A DNA stretch of 45,294 bases, from positions 1 through 45,294 of the forward strand of contig CAZEWG010000019.1 of NCBI GenBank assembly GCA_964514485.1, written 5' to 3'. How positions within the stretch are numbered: position 1 is the stretch's first letter; every line of letters starts with the position of its first letter. The notes under the pieces are model-generated. The model was not told the DNA's origin, ran no database searches, and worked only from the letters and a program-made list of their open reading frames with translations. Positions 41,216-45,294 of this stretch are shown one piece after another. The position numbers and the translations under genes were made by a program. The DNA is from JAEZAA01 sp964514485 (GTDB lineage: Bacteria; Pseudomonadota; Gammaproteobacteria; Pseudomonadales; Oleiphilaceae).

Positions 41216-42587
41216 CAACATCCTGGTCGGGCAGCGGCAAGGTGATGAGCTGTATCAGCGCATTTTCGTCGTCTCTGCCTATGGCGGGGTGACGGACCTG
41301 CTACTGGAGCATAAGAAAACCGGCGAGCCCGGTGTCTACGCCCTATTCGCCAATGCCGAATCAGACTGGGCCTGGGGCGATGCCCTGACCAAAGTGGGCG
41401 AGCGGCTGTGTGAAATTAACGCCGGCTTGTTCGAAGACCATTTCCTGCGCAGTCAGGCTGATCAGTTCATCACTGAGCGCATCGAGGGTGTACGCAGCTG
41501 TTTGATCGACTTGCAGCGCTTGTGCTCCTACGGCCACTTCCAGCTGCAGGAGCATTTGCTGACCGTGCGGGAACTACTGGCCGCCCTGGGTGAAACCCAC
41601 AGCGCCTGGAACACCGTGGCACTGCTCCAGGCCGAGGGCATTAATGCCCGCCTGGTGGACCTGACCGGCTGGCGCGAATCGGATCTGCTAAGCTTCGAAG
41701 ACAAGATCCGCACCACCTTTGAAAGCATCGACCTCAGCCGGGAGCTGCCCATCGTCACCGGTTATACCCACTGCAGCGAAGGCCTGATCCGGACCTATGA
41801 CCGGGGCTATAGCGAAATCACCTTCAGCAAAATTGCCACCGTCACAGGCGCCCGCGAGGCCATTATCCATAAGGAGTACCACCTCAGCAGTGCCGACCCC
41901 AAAGTGGTGGACAGCGAAAAAGTCGTTCCCATCGGCCGCACCAACTATGACGTGACCGACCAACTGGCCAACCTGGGCATGGAGGCGATCCACCCCCGTG
42001 CCGCCAAAGGTTTGCGCCAACTGGGCATTCCCCTGCGGGTTCGTAATACCTTTGAGCCCGATCACCAGGGCACCTTGATCGACAACGAGTACCGCAGCGC
42101 CACCCCCTGCGCCGAGATCATCGCCGGTCGCAAGCGGGTGTTCGCCCTGGAACTGTTCGACCAAGACATGGTGGGCGCCAGCGGTTACGACCGCCGGGTG
42201 CTGATGATCCTGGAGCGGTTTCGTACCAAAATCATCACCAAAGATATCAACGCCAACACCATCACCCACTTCGTGGATGCCAACCTGAAAACCGTGAAAC
42301 GGGTGGCCAAGGCATTGGAAGAGGAGTTTCCCAACGCCCAGGTCAATATCGCCAAGGTGGCGATCGTGTCGGCCATTGGCAGCGACATGCAGATCCCGGG
42401 CATTCTGGCACAAACCGTCAAGGCGCTGGCCAACGAGCAGATCAGCGTGCTCGCCTTGCACCAGTCCATGCGCCAGGTCGATATGCAGTTCGTGATTGAT
42501 GAAGATCGCTACGAAGATGCCATTGCCGCCCTGCATCGCTGCCTGATTGAGCCACACAACCATCAATATGCTATTTGTGCAGCCTAA
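41142..42587 (+). CDS. Ectoine-type aspartate kinase (Ask_Ect)
   Basis: 481 residues. The N-terminal kinase motif VEKIGGTSMSQ and C-terminal ACT region (IPGILAQTVKALANEQISVLALHQSMRQVDMQFVID) define an aspartate kinase, and its position behind ectD is characteristic of the Ask_Ect isoform. It phosphorylates aspartate, feeding aspartate-semialdehyde to EctB while likely being less feedback-inhibited by lysine or threonine. The start with CAGGAGAAC is strong despite overlapping ectD. A 12-bp terminator hairpin follows. Confidence 0.93.
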   Translation: MNTETLHTVEKIGGTSMSQYRHVRDNILVGQRQGDELYQRIFVVSAYGGVTDLLLEHKKTGEPGVYALFANAESDWAWGDALTKVGERLCEINAGLFEDHFLRSQADQFITERIEGVRSCLIDLQRLCSYGHFQLQEHLLTVRELLAALGETHSAWNTVALLQAEGINARLVDLTGWRESDLLSFEDKIRTTFESIDLSRELPIVTGYTHCSEGLIRTYDRGYSEITFSKIATVTGAREAIIHKEYHLSSADPKVVDSEKVVPIGRTNYDVTDQLANLGMEAIHPRAAKGLRQLGIPLRVRNTFEPDHQGTLIDNEYRSATPCAEIIAGRKRVFALELFDQDMVGASGYDRRVLMILERFRTKIITKDINANTITHFVDANLKTVKRVAKALEEEFPNAQVNIAKVAIVSAIGSDMQIPGILAQTVKALANEQISVLALHQSMRQVDMQFVIDEDRYEDAIAALHRCLIEPHNHQYAICAA

Positions 42588-42593
42588 GACTTC

Positions 42594-42634
42594 TGCCCTG
42601 TCCCGTGCGCCTGCTGGCTGCGCGGGACAGGGCA
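42594..42634 (+). terminator. Terminator after ask
   Basis: TGCCCTGTCCCG (42594-42605) and CGGGACAGGGCA (42623-42634) form a perfect 12-bp stem. It starts 7 bases after the ask stop and closes the ectoine locus. Confidence 0.75.
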
Positions 42635-42720
42635 ACATCCAATGACTGACACAGGGCATCTCCCTACTTGGTTCCCACTCCCACAGCAGGTAAGATGTGG
42701 CGCTTCTTTAAACACTCAGG

Positions 42721-43200
42721 ATGCACTACTTGTCTTCAATTATGTCCGCACTCGACGCCGACCAGATCATGCAATGGCTTGATCAGGCCCACGTTCCCCA
42801 TTACGTCTGCGGCGAATGCCATGGCATTCACCTGAACGACGTGCAATCCATGGAAGGGGTTCTGGAAAGCCGCCTGTTCGTGGAAGCAGACTGCCTGATG
42901 TTTTTCAGCGAGCTGGAAATTCGCCCCAGCATGGTGATGCAGGTGGTGGCCGATCTCAACCGCCTGAACCTGACCTATACCTATCTAAAGGTTTTTGTGG
43001 ACCTGCTCGACGACAGCATGCCGCGCCTGGTGATTCAGGATGCCATCCCCCATACCGCGGGCCTCACCTACACCCAGTTCCAGCTGTACATAGAAAACTG
43101 CATTCAGGCGACCCTGGCGCTGATTCAGGAATGCCGCCAGTTGTCCTACCTGTCCGGCAGCATCGAGCCAACCTCGTCGCCCCGTTCCGCCATGCATTAA
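42721..43200 (+). CDS. YbjN-domain protein
   Basis: 159 residues, cytosolic, weakly similar in layout to E. coli YbjN: a WLDQAHVPHYVCGECHGIHL segment near the start, then FFSELEIRPSMVMQVVADLN and a YTQFQLYIENCIQATLALIQECRQL helix. YbjN is implicated in motility, biofilm and stress responses without a known biochemical activity. The start is uncertain: the ATG at 42721 and the one at 42742 both lack a strong ribosome-binding site, and the latter aligns better with the family N-terminus. Confidence 0.75.
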   Translation: MHYLSSIMSALDADQIMQWLDQAHVPHYVCGECHGIHLNDVQSMEGVLESRLFVEADCLMFFSELEIRPSMVMQVVADLNRLNLTYTYLKVFVDLLDDSMPRLVIQDAIPHTAGLTYTQFQLYIENCIQATLALIQECRQLSYLSGSIEPTSSPRSAMH

Positions 43201-43329
43201 GGGCCGAACGGGTTTCGGCCAGCCCAGCCAGTCCTTTTCGTGACCTCCGGTTTTGTCTTCTTGCGAGCCCAACTTTAAGTTAAAGCTCAGAAGCTGGAAC
43301 GCAACCCACCGCGACATGGAAGGACTGCT

Positions 43330-43956
43330 ATGTGGCCACGAACCCTGTTGGCGTCGTTCGCGCTCGTCCCCGCCCTGAGTCTGGCGCAAGCCGAACCCAC
43401 CCCAGCCCCCGCGCCGGAGGCCGCCAGCCCGCTCTACTTCGGCATCGGCGGCGGGTTCACCAAGTTTGATGACGACAACCAATTCCGCCACCAACGGCTG
43501 GATGACACCGACGCCGGCTATAAACTGCAGATCGGCGCCTACTTCACACCCCGTTTCGCGGTGGAATTCGGTTACCGCAACTACGGCAAGTTTGACTTTG
43601 AGATTGGCGCCACCGGCGAATCCGGCGACGTGGAAACCTGGGCCACCACCCTGGCGGGTATTTTGTCGGTGTCCCTGACCAACAACCTTTACCTGACCCC
43701 CCGGCTGGGCGTGGCCAGCTTACGCTTTGAGCAGTCCTTGCCGTTGAGCCGTATTCAGGAACCCGCCCTTCTGGCCGGCGCCGGCTTGCGCCTGCGGCTG
43801 AGCCAGCATCTGGAGCTGGAAGGATTGTTGGAGTCGATTTATTACGAGTTGGAAGGTGCGGAGGTGATCGCAACAGACGGCAGTTTCCAAGTTCGGGAGC
43901 GGGATTTAAACCAGCTCCTGACCATGCTGAGCCTCAACGCTCATCTAAGGTTCTAG
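43330..43956 (+). CDS. Small outer-membrane beta-barrel protein
   Basis: 208 residues. Signal peptide (MWPRTLLASFALVPALSLAQA), a Pro/Ala-rich linker, then eight or so amphipathic strands (YFGIGGGFTKF, KLQIGAYFTPRFAVEFGYRNYG and onward) ending in LNAHLRF with a terminal Phe, the signature of BAM-inserted barrels of the OmpA/OmpW-like porin family. Function unknown; possibly structural or adhesin-like. A GGAAGG site precedes the ATG by 6-7 bases. Converges with the BPSS1780-type gene. Confidence 0.8.
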   Translation: MWPRTLLASFALVPALSLAQAEPTPAPAPEAASPLYFGIGGGFTKFDDDNQFRHQRLDDTDAGYKLQIGAYFTPRFAVEFGYRNYGKFDFEIGATGESGDVETWATTLAGILSVSLTNNLYLTPRLGVASLRFEQSLPLSRIQEPALLAGAGLRLRLSQHLELEGLLESIYYELEGAEVIATDGSFQVRERDLNQLLTMLSLNAHLRF

Positions 43957-43995
43957 CCGCGCCCGACCCTCCTGGGCCGGGCGACGGAGCCCCTG

Positions 43996-44793
43996 TTAAC
44001 GCAAGAAGATGTCCTCATAGGACACATAGATATTGCTAAACAACAGCGGGAAGAAAATTAAACCAGCAAACAGCGCCAGCAAAATGCCCAAAATGGGAAT
44101 GAACGCCACGACCACCAGCAGGATCACCACCACCAGCCAGACCACCCCCCACAACAGAAACGGTACAATGTTGCGCAAGCAGGCCTGAAAGCTCTTCTTG
44201 ATCGCCTCAATGGCAGGCAGACCATGCTGATGAACCAGCAGGGGGGCAAACCAAAATGCCATCATCATGGGGATCGACGCGGCAATTATAAGCAACCCCG
44301 CAACGATCATGCCCAGCCCAATGGCCTCAGGATCACCGACAGCACCCCCTCCTAAAGCTCCCGCTCCCACAGCACCGAACACCAGCACAATAGCAACAAT
44401 ACCCAGCCCGATACTCACTGCCAGGTAGAGCGCCCCGAGCACCAGCAGATTCCCCATATTCCTGAAGGGCTCAAACAAGTCGCCAAACGCCACCGGCTCA
44501 TTATGGCGGGCATGACGAAAGGCCAGGTAAACACCAGCGCTCAGGTGCGGCCAAAACAGCAGCGCCACAATCCCAATCAGCGGCAGCGCGCTCACCACAC
44601 CAAACAGGATCATCATTGTCAGGGACACGACAGTCAGCATCACCGGCGCCTTCAGGAACAGTCGCCAGCCCTCACTGAACCACGCAGCCCCCTGCCCAGC
44701 ACCAACCCCACGGGGTTCGTTCAGTTGGGAAGAATCCTGCTCAACCGGGCTCGTCAATTCCGCAGCGGGAACCTGATAGGGGTTCTCATTCAT
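43996..44793 (-). CDS. BPSS1780-type membrane protein
   Basis: 265 residues, several membrane helices (for example VMLTVVSLTMMILFGVVSALPLIGIVALLF and the final GILLALFAGLIFFPLLFSNIYVSYEDIF). The N-terminus NENPYQVPAAEL and the conserved last segment match the BPSS1780 family of unknown function. The ATG at 44793 has an AGGAAA site; an ATG 17 codons earlier would add an odd leader. Downstream of the PAAR gene in the same direction. Confidence 0.75.
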   Translation of the reverse strand: MNENPYQVPAAELTSPVEQDSSQLNEPRGVGAGQGAAWFSEGWRLFLKAPVMLTVVSLTMMILFGVVSALPLIGIVALLFWPHLSAGVYLAFRHARHNEPVAFGDLFEPFRNMGNLLVLGALYLAVSIGLGIVAIVLVFGAVGAGALGGGAVGDPEAIGLGMIVAGLLIIAASIPMMMAFWFAPLLVHQHGLPAIEAIKKSFQACLRNIVPFLLWGVVWLVVVILLVVVAFIPILGILLALFAGLIFFPLLFSNIYVSYEDIFLR

Positions 44794-44916
44794 TTCAGTT
44801 ATTTCCTTTCTGATCATATTAAAGAAGGCAGCGCTAGCGCTCACTCACAAGAATGGTCTGACATTGGTAAATCTGCAAATCCCACGTCTCACCCTCAGAA
44901 AACCGCGACCACAGAC

Positions 44917-45207
44917 CTAACCGGCCACCACATTGGGCGCACCCATCACCACCACGCCACCATGGGCCGTGGGGCTCCCCACCAGGGCGGCCGGCAAACC
45001 GTTGATGAACACCGTCACAGCACCTACCGCGATCACATCCGGCCCGCCAGCACAGCACACCGCGATATCCCCCACCCGGGCCGCCGGCACACCGGCAATA
45101 AACACATTGGGAGAACCAACCACAATGGGCCCACCCACATGGGGCACCTTACTGGTCACTTTGGGACAAACATGAAAATCGCCCACTCGGGCAATCGGCT
45201 GAACCAT
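44917..45207 (-). CDS. PAAR-domain spike-tip protein
   Basis: 96 residues that are nearly all PAAR domain: repeated Val-Gly-Asp and GSPNV motifs (RVGDFHVCP, GSPNVFIAGVPAARVGD, GSPTAHGGVVVMGAPNVV). PAAR proteins cap the VgrG spike of the type VI secretion system and use Cys/His ligands to hold a zinc at the tip. The ATG at 45207 has AGGAG six bases ahead. No C-terminal toxin domain is attached. No other T6SS gene is in view; partners may lie beyond the window edge. Confidence 0.85.
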   Translation of the reverse strand: MVQPIARVGDFHVCPKVTSKVPHVGGPIVVGSPNVFIAGVPAARVGDIAVCCAGGPDVIAVGAVTVFINGLPAALVGSPTAHGGVVVMGAPNVVAG

Positions 45208-45294
45208 AAACACTCCTTGTCTTGAAGGAATCAACGTCCTGTTGATTGGGAAGGGGTGACCATTTTAGGTCTGTTGGTTGGGGAGGGCAAATGG

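Noticed and set aside
1..45294. tRNA, rRNA, CRISPR arrays, insertion sequences and phage genes
   Set aside because: No cloverleaf, array of spaced repeats, transposase or integrase was recognised by reading both strands.

Overview
The window comes from a halotolerant, denitrifying gammaproteobacterium. The evidence is a complete ectoine/hydroxyectoine locus (ectA, ectB, ectC, ectD and an ectoine-type aspartate kinase), a copper nitrite reductase, a quinol-type nitric oxide reductase, a complete nosRZDFYL operon and an NsrR nitric oxide regulator, in a GC-rich proteobacterial background with strong Shine-Dalgarno sites. The genus cannot be fixed from sequence reading alone. I saw no rRNA, tRNA, CRISPR array, transposase or integrase.

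Layout. 1-3400: the tail of a DODA-type ring-opening dioxygenase, a cytochrome b561, an MFS transporter and an OmpK/Tsx-like outer-membrane channel. 3400-29500: a denitrification and nitric-oxide-response region made of a DGC zinc-binding protein, quinol NO reductase, an orphan SdhB-like iron-sulfur protein, a hemerythrin/soluble chemoreceptor pair, nosRZDFYL, a 52-residue cysteine-containing membrane protein with nnrS, glutamate dehydrogenase, a second nnrS with nsrR and a DUF2249 gene, a methionine importer (metNIQ), pdxH, and a three-cupredoxin-domain nirK. 27600-37100: signalling and envelope genes, namely a 7TMR-DISM diguanylate cyclase, htpX, a CBS-domain CorC/HlyC-like protein, a YqaA-type protein, a MASE3-PAS-GGDEF-EAL protein and an HD-GYP phosphodiesterase. 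37400-42600: ectABC-ectD-ask. 42700-45294: a YbjN-like protein, a small beta-barrel, a BPSS1780-type membrane protein and a PAAR spike-tip protein.

How it fits together. NirK makes NO, qNor reduces it to N2O, and NosZ reduces N2O to N2 with NosR, NosDFY and NosL supporting electron supply and copper-site maturation. NnrS, NsrR, hemerythrin, DGC and DUF2249 proteins are the usual NO-handling companions. I can read a regulatory code: FNR/DNR-type boxes upstream of nosR (perfect) and nirK (near perfect, at the -41.5 position of a TATGAT -10 element), and 11-1-11 NsrR-type operators upstream of norB, of the small-protein/nnrS pair and of nnrS2-nsrR. Between gdhA and nnrS2 lies a pair of NtrC-like sites.

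Points most worth following up are the small cysteine-containing protein ahead of nnrS, the hemerythrin/chemoreceptor pair whose zinc-binding CZB domain has Glu in place of its first His ligand, the orphan SdhB-like protein, a 5'-UTR hairpin that would sequester the ribosome-binding site of the GGDEF-EAL gene, and a 100-N scaffold gap at ectC flanked by an identical 55-bp sequence, which looks like an assembly artefact.
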